Of a stretch of DNA of 16,579 nt, positions 1 to 8,834 are shown one piece after another. The position numbers and the translations under genes are program-made. Numbering within the stretch: position 1 is the stretch's first letter; every line of letters begins with the position of its first letter. Origin of the DNA: Dissophora ornata (lineage: Eukaryota > Mortierellomycota > Mortierellomycetes > Mortierellales > Mortierellaceae); the NCBI GenBank assembly GCA_025201705.1, contig MU617293.1, positions 1 through 16,579 of the forward strand. Reading direction: 5' to 3'. A model generated the notes under the pieces. It had not been told where the DNA came from. It did no database searches and was given only the letters and a program-made list of their open reading frames with translations.

Positions 1-8
1 GCGATTAC

Positions 9-233
9 CTAGCTTCTCCAACGCTTCACGTGTCATGACAACGTCCACGGATCCACTGGCGTCTGGCTCATCCGACTTCACCTATCATGTAAATGGGATG
101 ATCAGCACAGTTCTGTTATGCGTTATACTTGTTAACAGGTATTACGCTGGGCTCGAGGGAGCATACTTACATATGTGACATTGGCGATAAGATGAAGCCC
201 ATCGGGGATGGCGGAGTTCTGGTGTACTTTTAT
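9..233 (-). CDS. Copy Z: 5' exons of a further beta-propeller/TRP-like channel copy (partial)
   Basis: Only the first two coding exons are inside the window; intron 2 starts at base 8 and runs off the left edge. Exon 1 is 171-233, intron 1 is 76-170 (GTAAGT donor, 95 nt as in A and B), and exon 2 is 9-75 with a GTAATC donor. Exon 2 encodes a peptide with SDEPDASGSVDVV then MTREALEKL, nearly the same as copy B. The codon that is ATG in A and B is ATA here (231-233). Translation must therefore begin elsewhere, for example in an upstream exon, or this copy is inactive. Exon 1 resembles copy A while exon 2 resembles copy B. Whether the remainder is intact cannot be seen. Confidence 0.55.
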
Positions 234-364
234 GCGCCACCGGATGGTGTAATGGCCCGCCGGGCAGTCAAACGTAGCCGTGAACTAACAATATCAAGAT
301 GGGTAAACACATTCGTCGGTTGTTGGTCAGGCAAAGTCGATGGCGATAAAGTCTTTTCCAAGTG

Positions 365-372
365 CTATATAT
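365..372 (-). promoter_or_regulatory. TATA-like box upstream of copy Z exon 1
   Basis: ATATATAG on the minus strand, about 130 nt upstream of Z exon 1. The same motif stands at the same relative place in copies A and B. It is a plausible core promoter element, inferred from position and conservation only. Confidence 0.4.
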
Positions 373-467
373 CTGACGCGAACCTTGATGGTGCTTGTCG
401 AATCGTCAAGAGTCCTAGGATACATTTCGGTATTGATAAAGTATTAGTTTGCTTTACGCATATATAT

Positions 468-851
468 TCATAACCCACAGGTATGCTTAGTGCAACAGTA
501 GGGTTTAAAGACTTTAAGAATACTGTACCCTCCGATTGGAACCGACAGATTCTTTAGCTCTCCAATTGGAAGTAGCATGGCTACAGGGCAAGAAGTAAAA
601 GATAAGTCATCCAACCAGGGCATGAGGAGAACAAGGAGTCGTTTTGGGTTACTCATGGAATCCAAGTCGATTGCATTGTACGATAATGGTGTTACAGGGA
701 ACATGAAATGACTCTGGAAGATACCTGCAACTGGCTGACTCCCAGGGCCATTGCCAGGCTGGCTTGGTAGGAGCTGAACTTCCTGGGCGACAGGAAGTAC
801 ATGAGTAGGGAGCACTGTTTTCGGCTCCCTGATCTTCCTTAAGAGATTCAT
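468..851 (-). CDS. Small upstream reading frame of copy Z (uORF, small gene or 5' exons)
   Basis: The frame is open for 127 codons from an ATG at 851, about 115 nt downstream of a TATA-like box (965-973). It may instead be two exons. A good donor (GCAG|GTATCT) at 724 and an acceptor (CCTGTAG) at 581 would remove 144 nt. Exon 851-725 would end in phase 1 and join a second exon ending YSILKVFKP, CCTKHTCGL, stop. The equivalent place in copy B also gives a phase-1 donor although the coding bases differ, which mildly favours real splicing. It could be a small gene, a regulatory uORF, or N-terminal exons of the channel gene. I do not recognise the peptide, and I could not find a phase-compatible junction to channel exon 1. 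Confidence 0.3.
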   Translation of the reverse strand: MNLLRKIREPKTVLPTHVLPVAQEVQLLPSQPGNGPGSQPVAGIFQSHFMFPVTPLSYNAIDLDSMSNPKRLLVLLMPWLDDLSFTSCPVAMLLPIGELKNLSVPIGGYSILKVFKPYCCTKHTCGL

Positions 852-964
852 TTCGGCAATACGTGTAATACAGGGGATCTTCTCGATGAACGTTCTTTTG
901 GGTGGAGATGGATGTTAAGAAAGTGGACGAATGAAGAAAACAGCGGTTTAAACGAGGGGATGTT

Positions 965-973
965 CTTTTTATA
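965..973 (-). promoter_or_regulatory. TATA-like box (TATAAAAAG), distal promoter of copy Z unit
   Basis: TATAAAAAG on the minus strand lies about 115 nt upstream of the ATG at 851 and is followed by a pyrimidine-rich leader containing TTAACATCCATC. The equivalent in copy B is TATAAAG (15026-15032). In copy A the place reads TGTAAAAAG, so the box is weakened there. Confidence 0.4.
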
Positions 974-984
974 GCCTTGCCTAC

Positions 985-1057
985 AGCGCCTCTTCCCAAG
1001 CCCAGAGAGACAGGTTGTTATTTTAAAAAAAAAAAAAAAAAGCACCTCTTCCCAAGC
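985..1057 (+). mobile_element. Tiny poly(A)-tailed retro-insertion with target-site duplication
   Basis: A 39-40 bp insert (about 1002-1041) ends in a run of 17 A (1025-1041). It is flanked by near-perfect 17-bp direct repeats, AGCGCCTCTTCCCAAGC (985-1001) and AGCACCTCTTCCCAAGC (1041-1057), which overlap the last A and differ at one base. The homologous site in copy A (near 8190-8215) has one copy of this sequence and no insert. A poly(A) tail plus a long target duplication is the signature of target-primed reverse transcription by LINE machinery. The non-A part (about 23 nt, starting CCAGAGAGACAGG) is too short to identify the source transcript, so it is probably severely 5'-truncated. Confidence 0.75.
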
Positions 1058-1712
1058 ACAATGCTAGATTTCGCCTTTACTGTCCAGCTGTCAAAATTAA
1101 GGTTGGGGGCGAAGCTGATCTGCTTCGTCAATGTACCCTGAACAGTACTGTACACTGTACACACTCTGCGATGCATAATATGCGATTGGTTTTCTTATTT
1201 TTGTCCCGCGGCATTACCAGTTGCGAATGCACTTGTTTTTAGGAGCCACACAATGCCGGAGTATTAGGAAATGTTGTGGATCTGGTTCTTTCAGCCTTCG
1301 ATGTATGCACAAGGAGATTACCGTGTGCTTCCGCGTGTCATAGGGCTGATTTTACATGGTGACTAAGAAAAGGTACTCTCGAGAACGGGCATCTTTCTCG
1401 ACATGCATTATGCAACCTATTACCATATCCTACTCCTGTGCTATTCATAGCCCCTCCGATTGCACAACTTGCGGATAATGGACAGGTGTAGGACAAGAAC
1501 CTGCGGAGGACATCGGATAAACGAATATAAACGGTGAAGGAATAATCCGTCTGGACGTAGAACGCACTCTAGTGCGAATAGATTGCGCTTATAACGCTGT
1601 GGTCATTTCATTCGCATCGCGTCAAGTCACTAATAAATACGCGCACGTGTTTTATAAAGCAGAAAATCGAGGCTCAGTTGGTATTGAATAGGTTGTGCTG
1701 ACATCAGACCTG

Positions 1713-4700
1713 CTATGGAAAACTCGCCGCTGGTGGCTGCACCTGGACAGAACTTGTAATGGGGATGAGTGTGAACAGTCTGTTCACCGTCTCCATCATC
1801 TGTCTCGAGTCTTCTCTGCTCGCCTCCAGTTTCTGTCCAAAGTCTTTTTTCACCTTCTCCAGCTCCTCACAAATAATCCTGTTGACATCTTGCGAGATCG
1901 TGCGTTGAGTCAACTCTTGCTCGTCAGAGATCGTGTCTACTATGAAGCGATCCTCGGTCGAGAGGTGGGACTTGTCTTCGACGCAATATTCGGACTCGTA
2001 GTCGTTGGCGTCCTTTTCGCTTGCACCATAGTAAATGTAATCTGGATAATAGTTACTATTATAACGCTCCCTACTGAGGTAGATAAATTCCACGTCTACA
2101 AACGTGGCGGCGGTTTATCAAGATCATTACAATATGTCTTGTCTTCTGTTGACGACTAGTCTATCACTTCATCGACTACATGCTTGCGCATACCTGCGAT
2201 AACTTCAGACCACTGCATGAGCCAAGCAAGTTGACCTTGTTCCTTGCTTTCATTAAAGGCATCGTTCATCACAGCTGCTTGATCAATTATTTGACACTGT
2301 TAATGGACTAGGTGCGTGGACATGTAAACAACACCACGAACGTCCTGATTAGAAAGACGCCAGTACTTACCGATGAGTATATTGAGAAATATAATTGAGG
2401 TAAAGGTGAAAAAGATTGTCATCATAATGTGGAAGGTGAGTCCACCACCTTTCAAAGGTTTGGAAACAGGGTCATATATTCCAGCCTAGGTAGAGTAGAT
2501 TAACAGGCGCGATTAGCATTGTTAAAACGTGCTCATTATCAACTGAGGTGTATCTATGACATGTTAGCCTTAGGACACAGTGCTTTACCAGGAAAAAATA
2601 GGTTGCTGACAAGGCAGAAAAGAAACCAGTAGGGTAATTGTCCTGAAAAACTCCCCCTTGGCAGTGATCACCGCAGGAAACTTCGTTCCGAGTATGGAAC
2701 ATGTGGAGTAACGTCTAAGTGAATCCAATAATGAACACCGCGAAGATCACAGCGAACCAGATGATCCTCTGGGCGATATTGAGAATGATATTGACGACAA
2801 CCCCGATCTGCTTGATGGGGCGCAATTCAAACAGCTACAATGTTTGCCCGTCATAAAGACAAGAAATCGGCATAAGCTCCACGCAATGAGGTTACAGTTG
2901 GAAAGGAATACGTTTGGTTTGAGTTTGTTACATACCATATTCAGGTACAAGGCTAAGATCGCAAAGCTCATGTACCAAATCTGGCTAGGGCCGCGATCGG
3001 TGCCGGTTGAGTCGTCGAGTGTTCTTGGCTTAGTCATTAGAAACACGCTGCATCCTGCGATTGTAAGACAGTTTGCAAGCATCTGCAAGAGCCAGTAAGC
3101 CCAACTATGAGAAGCAAGAATTGTCGTTATATCAGTTATTCCATTGTACTTCATTCTCTCTTTCTCTCTCTTTCTCTCTTTCCCTTTTTTTCTTCATTCT
3201 GAATCACCAGTAACTTACATGATGTACTTTTTCCATTTTTTTACAAAGCGCACAATATCGTAAAGGTAACGAAGAGCCCAGCAGCAATAGTAAATCTGAA
3301 TAACGGTCGCCAGTTCATTAGGTACCGCCTCGACATGTCTTCCGGTGTCGGATCGCCCGCAGGATTTGAGGGCGCGGACGCGTTAATCTGCACTGCAGTG
3401 AGTGTAATCACACAGGCAAGGAAGATCAGTGAGTTTATGAATCGCGCAACCCAGATAAAAAACCCGAATGTGTTCCTAAAATAAGAGAATAGACGTAATA
3501 GAAAGTACCAGAGGCGTTAAGGGAATGATTCTTAACAGTCGATCCAAAGCAAGCCAAGTCATATTCGAATGTCATCTCCCACCATTTGAACGAGAGGGTG
3601 GCAATCATTGCGGGATTGTCGAAAACGTTTTCGCCAGCCAACATTGCAAATGCCGATGAACCCCGTTTCTTGCGGTCGTCTACGCCCCACGAACTGGATC
3701 GTCCAGACGAAGAAAATTTCTGGAACGGACACACATAGATCTTGTGCGAGTGTTTCTTTACTTGTTTCTTTTCATTCTTTTTTCTCTCCATTTTCTCTTT
3801 TCCAATCAGTTCAGGGAAGATGTTGCGGCGGAGATTGTTTTCGAGCCACCAAGGGATATGCAGTCTGGTTGCGAGCCAACTGGGGCTACTGTGATAGCAG
3901 ACAGAAAACGGGCCTTGTGTAGTCGCCGATATCCTGTGACTTATCCCTTGCCTCCCTAGTTTTGTTCTTAAAGGACAGATAGTAGATGGCGAAGTTGATC
4001 CAGTCCTCTCTTGTTATATTCGCAACCTGGGCATGCGAGACAACATAGTGGTGATTATGGACAGGAACATAAGATGCCTTTCTGAACATGTCTGACAGGA
4101 TGTCGGGGTACAAGTCTGAGATCAACTTTGAACACTGTATAACAGGAGTCATGTAAGCCGGGTGGTGTGTCTTGGCTCTCTTAATGCAGTAATCAATGGA
4201 AACTTTCAGGAGTCGTTCGTTGTTAGCCTTAATCACGAGCTTGATCGGATTCAACGACTTGTCTGCGCGAGGAATCCAGTTACAATCAGGGGTCGTGAGC
4301 AGCCCTTCGACGAAAATATGGTTTGTTTCTTGAAAACAAATATCGCTGAGAAGGAAAGTCAACAGCATGGCAACCTTAGGCTGGACAGTTTCGTTAGCCT
4401 CCGAATTATGCTCAATTTTCTGATCATCCTGCCTTGGGCTATCGCCAACCGCAATGGCACCAGAGAAAGACGTCGATTCTGTCGGAGATGTTGGCTGGCG
4501 AGAAAGCACACCATTGTTACTCGTTGGTTCCTTCGTTTGCACGTCCATTCCAGGCATCACACGATTGACAAGGGCCATTGTGAAACGAACAACGGCTTCA
4601 GTGTGCTCCTCGTAGGTGAGCTTCACTGTGTTCAAATCCTTTGTCTTTTTTTTACATCCTTGGGTCGAGAAGACGTAGGTGGCTACGAGCAGGCGGATGC

Positions 4701-7266
4701 TCCAGTAGCAATCCTGGAAGGCATGTCTGGTTCCTTGTTTGATATTTTCAGAGATAAAAACCATATGTGTATGGGTCTCTTTGGAATCAGAGCTCGATTC
4801 CATCACCTTGATTTCCGCACTGATGTCGCCGTTCTCGCTGTAGATTTTTGCTGTTTCTATCTCCAAGTAATAATCCCTTACATCCCACCAGTTACTTCCA
4901 ACTCCACCTGAGGGAGACTTAGTTTCGACCTTAGGCTTGCTTCACATGTAGAAAAGCTTGCACTTAGATTTCTTTCTGGTTGGCACCCTCCAGATCTGCA
5001 CTGTGTGCAAACCAATTACAGCAAAATGACTTTCACTCCGAACAAAATAAGCAGAAAGATTCTTTCGGGGCAGTTTGGTATAGCGCACCCAAGGCTCTGG
5101 TACGAATGAAAAAATGGTCCTGTGGGGACGTTGGTCATCCGTCACCACTTGGACCTCTACACATCGTACCCAGTATTTCGTTCCATCACCCTCTTGGTCA
5201 ACCTCCTCGTGTACTGAAACATTCAATTCGTATCTGGGATAACTGAGAGGGCTGGTGTAGGACCCTGGATATTTCGAAAACTCAACTACTCTGTTGGAGC
5301 ACTTGGTTGAGGAGTCCTTGGTAAATTCTGGTGGTGGTGTGGGTTGATGAACGATGTAGCAATTGATCTTAGATTGAGCCGCCTCAAAGACTATTCCTCT
5401 CTCCAAAAAGTCCTTCTGAGGGAAAGATGAAAGAATCGAGGTGTCGATAATGGGGATGGGAGTCTTGCCGGTAGCAATTTCTGAGTTCAGCCGGAGAGTA
5501 TCCAAAATCCTTGTTTCGAGGATGAATGTTGCACTGTTTCTCAACGTTAGAAAGACCCTGTCATCGTGGCCATTAAATCCACCATGCTCAATTTTGTAGC
5601 CGGGGAATTTCTTGTTGTGGATAGCAATTCCAGTTCTCGCAAAGTATGTTGTCAGATTTCCGTCAGCACTTGCCAGTGTAACAATAGACTCGTCAGGTGA
5701 GATGGCTATCTTGCTGACGCCTCGAAACTTGGGTCCTTGAACCTGATGTTCTCGGCGCTCGAGATGTGGGTAATGTTAGATCCTGTGTGCAGGTCCCAGA
5801 TAGTACAGCTCGCTCCATCATCTTGGAGCCACATAAAAGCATTGCTGCAAATCGATTCCATCATTATCTTGCAAGTGACGCGTCTGGAAAATGTCGGAGT
5901 GAGTTCACTCAGTGAGATGCTGTGTTTGCGGTCCCACTCTCCATCGGACTTGATCTTGAAAACATCCAGATATATTCCATTGCAGGCGACGAACATGGAG
6001 CCGATTGGCGCAGCAGTCTTGCTTCTGGCAATGCTACTATCTTCATTATCGTCATTATCAGCCGCGCTAAGCGGAACAGGGAGGAATTCTCCATATCCGA
6101 CAAATGAGACAAAGTAAGCGGGATACGGCTGCTCCTTGACCAATTTCATCTCGCACTTGCACTTCCTGTCTCCAGGAGTGCCTACCATCGGGTTGTCTTA
6201 CAGCTTGAACTTGAACTCGGCGTCCTGTTACTTGGATCCATTTAGCCACTGACCGATTTTGGGCTCTTGGTAGATCGCGACTTGGTCTCCGTTGGCTGAG
6301 AGGGAAAGTCCTAGAGCAAGGTTGCCAATACCATCCTTCAAAACCAAAGTAGCGGCGAAGTTCGGTTTTATCTCCTGCTCGCTATATGTGTGCCCGAGCT
6401 CCCTCATATCCCACACGGTAATGTAGGCTTCATTAGGAGAGAGCGCCAATGTGGCGAGGAAGTGACTCCCCCGAGATGATACTATTCTCGAAATTAAGGG
6501 GATTGGTTTAGCTTGTAACAATCGATCTGAAGTCTGACAGAAACTGATCGTGTCCTCCGTGCTGATATTGCAACCAGGGCTTATATCCCTTGGGATGATG
6601 ACATATGGTTCTGTAGCTGAGGTTGATGATGTACCATCGATTCTAGGTAGAGATGAGCTGTGCCCCTCTTGCGCTACAATTTCAAAGATTTGGTTAGGAA
6701 CTGACAATTATTATCACACTGAGTACAAGCTGGCGTAAGTTTTGATGCTCTTACCAGGCATGTTTAGAAGTGTAATATGAACATCTTCGACATAGAAACA
6801 ATATAACTGTGGCTCTGAATATTCTCGGAGCTCTTGGTTTTCGATGTCACAGAGTTCTAGCACGACTTCAGCTACCCCATCGTGGGGTTGGATCACTAGC
6901 ACTTGCTCAAGTTCCAACTTGTGCCATTGGTCTTTAGTTAGTAATAAGCGAAGTAGGCGTGGGTGAGTCATTGTATCATAATATCCCAAAAGTCATTGAT
7001 GGTACGAAGTCTGCTCTACACTGTTATGCTTTTGAGATTACCTAGCTTCTCCAAAGTTGTATGTGGCATGACAACGTCCAAGGATCCACTGGCGTCTGGC
7101 TCCTCCGGCTGCACGTATCATGAAAATGGGATGATTAGCACAATTCTGTTACGCGTTATACTTGCTAACAGGTATTACGCTGGGCTCGAGGGAGCATACT
7201 TACATATGTGACATTGGCGATAAGATGAAGCCCATCGGGGATGGTGGAGTTCTGGTGCACTTTCAT
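1713..7266 (-). pseudogene. Copy A: disrupted beta-propeller/TRP-like channel gene
   Basis: This copy has the same ten-exon plan as copy B. Exons: 7204-7266, 7042-7108, 6755-6931, 3583-6673, 3219-3475, 2936-3104, 2589-2834, 2371-2485, 2194-2274, 1713-2095. Splice sites are mostly retained, but intron 4 has a weak GTGGGA donor where B has GTGAGA. Disabling changes relative to B in exon 4: TAA at 6228-6230 (TTA in B), TAA at 6198-6200 (TAC in B), a 1-nt deletion near 5731-5733, TGA at 4942-4944 (TGG in B), and an 11-nt deletion near 3887 that makes an immediate TAG (3886-3888). Exon 5 has a 1-nt deletion near 3262 leading to TAA at 3241-3243. Exon 7 has TAG at 2715-2717 (CAA in B). The remaining codons still match the family, including the pore (ALSATYFFL, AGIYDPVS) and S6. 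Its 5' leader carries a MITE. It could still be transcribed, but a full channel cannot be made. Confidence 0.9.
3155..3193 (+). repeat. CT/TTC-rich microsatellite inside intron 5 of copy A
   Basis: A pyrimidine tract of TCTC/TTTC units on the plus strand, purine-rich on the transcribed strand, lies inside intron 5 (3105-3218). It explains why this intron is 114 nt in A and 109 nt in B. Confidence 0.8.
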
Positions 7267-7361
7267 GTGTGACCGGATGGCGTAATGACCAGCAGAACAT
7301 TCAAAGGTAGCTGTGAACTAAGAATATCGAGATGGGTAAACACATTCATCGATTGTTGGTC

Positions 7362-7369
7362 ATGCAAAG
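7362..7369 (+). repeat. Left target-site duplication of MITE
   Basis: ATGCAAAG directly precedes the element and is repeated exactly at 7741-7748. The homologous unoccupied sites in the other copies read GGCAAAG (Z) and GGCGAAG (B) once. Confidence 0.85.
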
Positions 7370-7556
7370 CACTGATTTTAACTGGTCAAAAGTTAACCAT
7401 GGTTAAGACCAAATCCAACGTTGGTTAACTTGACCGACATATTTATTTGACGGACTGTTAACCGTCAGTGGTTAACTTATTCGGTCAATCGCGGGATACC
7501 GGTTCACCTGTCAACTGAGCGTCTCTCTCTCTCTCCATGTTGTTGCCGCCGGTGAA

Positions 7557-7652
7557 CCGATGAAGTTAACCAGTTAACCGATGAAGTTAACCAGTTAACC
7601 GGTGAAGTTACCAATTAACCAGTGAAGTTAACCGGTGAAGTTAACCAATTAA
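7557..7652 (+). repeat. 21-bp tandem repeats inside the MITE
   Basis: Five adjacent units of the type CCGATGAAGTTAACCAGTTAA lie at 7557-7577, 7578-7598, 7599-7618, 7619-7631 and 7632-7652. The first two are identical, the third lacks one base, the fourth is cut to 13 nt, and the fifth has three substitutions. Confidence 0.85.
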
Positions 7653-7673
7653 CTAGTTAACTTCACCGGTTAA
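7628..7673. repeat. Perfect 18-bp inverted repeat (hairpin) inside the MITE
   Basis: TTAACCGGTGAAGTTAAC (7628-7645) is followed after a 10-nt loop by its exact reverse complement (7656-7673). With the outer terminal inverted repeats, this gives the element strong folding potential. Confidence 0.85.
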
Positions 7674-7740
7674 GCCACATGGAAACTATAAGTCAACCAG
7701 TTAAGTTTTTTTGACCGGTTAAAATCAGTGATTATCACTG

Positions 7741-7748
7741 ATGCAAAG
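7741..7748 (+). repeat. Right target-site duplication of MITE
   Basis: ATGCAAAG is an exact copy of 7362-7369. After it the sequence resumes the array consensus (TTGATGGCGA). Confidence 0.85.
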
Positions 7749-7776
7749 TTGATGGCGACAAAACCTTTTGCAAGTA

Positions 7777-7784
7777 CTATATAT
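7777..7784 (-). promoter_or_regulatory. TATA-like box of copy A, separated from start by MITE
   Basis: ATATATAG on the minus strand corresponds to the boxes at 365-372 and 14454-14460. Here it is about 510 nt from the ATG at 7266 instead of about 130 nt, because of the 371-bp element and its duplicated target. Confidence 0.4.
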
Positions 7785-7879
7785 CTGATGAGAACCTTGA
7801 TTGTGCTTGTCGAATCGTCAGGATCCCTATAATATATTTCGGCAGTGACAACGTATTAGTTTGCTTTAAGCATCTGCAT

Positions 7880-8056
7880 TCATAACCCACAGGTATGATC
7901 AGTGCAACAGCAGGGTTTAAAGACTTTAAGAATACTATACCCTTCGACTGGAACCGAACGATTACTTAAATTCGTCGTTAGACGTGGCATGGCTACAGGA
8001 TATATTCTAGGCAGATCTGTTTCAGCTCCCTGAATCCTCTTCGATAGAGTATTCAT
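7880..8056 (-). CDS. Small upstream reading frame of copy A, 58 codons
   Basis: ATG at 8056 stands in the same context as the ATGs at 851 and 14917 (GCCGGAATGA). The frame runs without the intron-like segment seen in the other two units, because that stretch is missing here. It ends YSILKVFKP, CCCTDHTCGL, stop, almost the same as in unit Z. It could be a small gene, a uORF or 5' coding sequence of the channel gene. The peptide is not recognised. Confidence 0.3.
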   Translation of the reverse strand: MNTLSKRIQGAETDLPRIYPVAMPRLTTNLSNRSVPVEGYSILKVFKPCCCTDHTCGL

Positions 8057-8834
8057 TCCGGCAATACGTGTAATTCGGGGGATCCTCTCGGTGAACGTTC
8101 TTTTGTGTGGGAATGAATGTTAAAAAAGTGGACGATTGAAGAGAGCGGCATTTTAGACGAGGAGATGTCCTTTTTACAGCCTGGTCTGCAGCATCTCTTC
8201 CCAAGCACAATGCTAGATTTGGCCTTTCCTGTCCAGCTGTTAAAATTAAGGTTGGGGGCGAAGCTGATCTGCTTCGTCGATGCAACTCTATGTGTACTGC
8301 ACATTGTCATGCACCGATGCACAATATGCGATTCTTTTTCTTGTTTTTGTCCCGCTGCCTCACCAGTTTCGAATGCACTTGTTTTCAGAGTCACGCAACA
8401 GCGGAGTATACGAAAATGTGATCGATCTAGTTCTTTCGGCTTCCTGGAATGTACATGTACACGTAATGTGATTACCATGTGCTTCCACCTCTCACAAGGC
8501 TGAATTTACATGGTGACTAAGAATGGTACAGACATCTTTCTCGACATGTATTAGGCAGCCCATTACTACGCTCTACTCCTCTGCTGTTCATAGCACTTTC
8601 GATTGCGCAACTTGCAGATAATGGACAGATGTAGGACAAGAACCTTTGCAGGACATCAGAAAAACGAATACAAACGGTAAGGAATTATAGGTCTGTATGT
8701 GGAACGTGCTGTGGTGCGAATAGATCGCGCTTCCAAAGCTGTGGTCATTTCACTCGCATCGCTCAAAAGTTGCGTTAGGTCGCTGATAAATAAGCGCGCG
8801 TGTTTGATAAAGCAGTTGAGGATTTAAATCGAGG

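Larger units (their letters stand above)
234..1712. other. Spacer between copies A and Z (promoter side of Z, 3' flank of A)
   Basis: This spacer is homologous to 7267-8834 and 14323-15838. On the minus strand it holds a TATA-like box at 365-372 about 130 nt upstream of Z exon 1, a small conserved reading frame (468-851), and a second TATA-like box at 965-973. A poly(A)-tailed insertion with a target duplication lies at 985-1057. The part from about 1060 to 1712 also recurs in the other spacers but shows no convincing gene. It should include the 3' untranslated and termination region of copy A; I could not place a poly(A) site confidently. Confidence 0.7.
7370..7740. mobile_element. hAT-like non-autonomous DNA transposon (MITE), 371 bp
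   Basis: The insertion is present only in the copy A leader and absent from the homologous places in the Z and B spacers. The ends are inverted repeats: the left end starts CACTGATTTTAACTGGTC, and the right end read on the minus strand contains CACTGATTTTAACCGGTC. The right end extends 10 nt further, giving CAGTGATAATCACTG. An exact 8-bp duplication (ATGCAAAG) flanks it. An 8-bp duplication with a CAGTG terminus fits the hAT superfamily. There is no transposase frame. The interior is built from GTTAAC-type palindromes, a short CT run and a 21-bp tandem array. It would need a transposase in trans. It lies between the TATA-like box and the first coding exon of copy A, so it would lengthen the leader. 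Confidence 0.85.
7267..8834. other. Spacer between copies B and A (promoter side of A, 3' flank of B)
   Basis: This spacer is homologous to the other two but interrupted by a MITE at 7370-7740. On the minus strand it contains the proximal TATA-like box (7777-7784), a 58-codon small frame (7880-8056) and a degenerate distal TATA (TGTAAAAAG, near 8171-8179). It lacks the roughly 150 bp that aligns between the spacers at 590-720 and 14690-14820. The part from about 8190 to 8834 matches the other spacers and shows no convincing gene. Confidence 0.7.

Noticed and set aside
3155..3193. CT-rich tract as a terminator or promoter
   Set aside because: It lies inside an intron with intact splice sites; a simple microsatellite explains it.
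8053..8503. Overlapping frames on both strands in the spacer, including a conserved LDLAFPV-type stretch on the plus strand
   Set aside because: Conserved as DNA in all three spacers, but frames are not maintained between units and no family is recognisable. Probably leader and spacer sequence.
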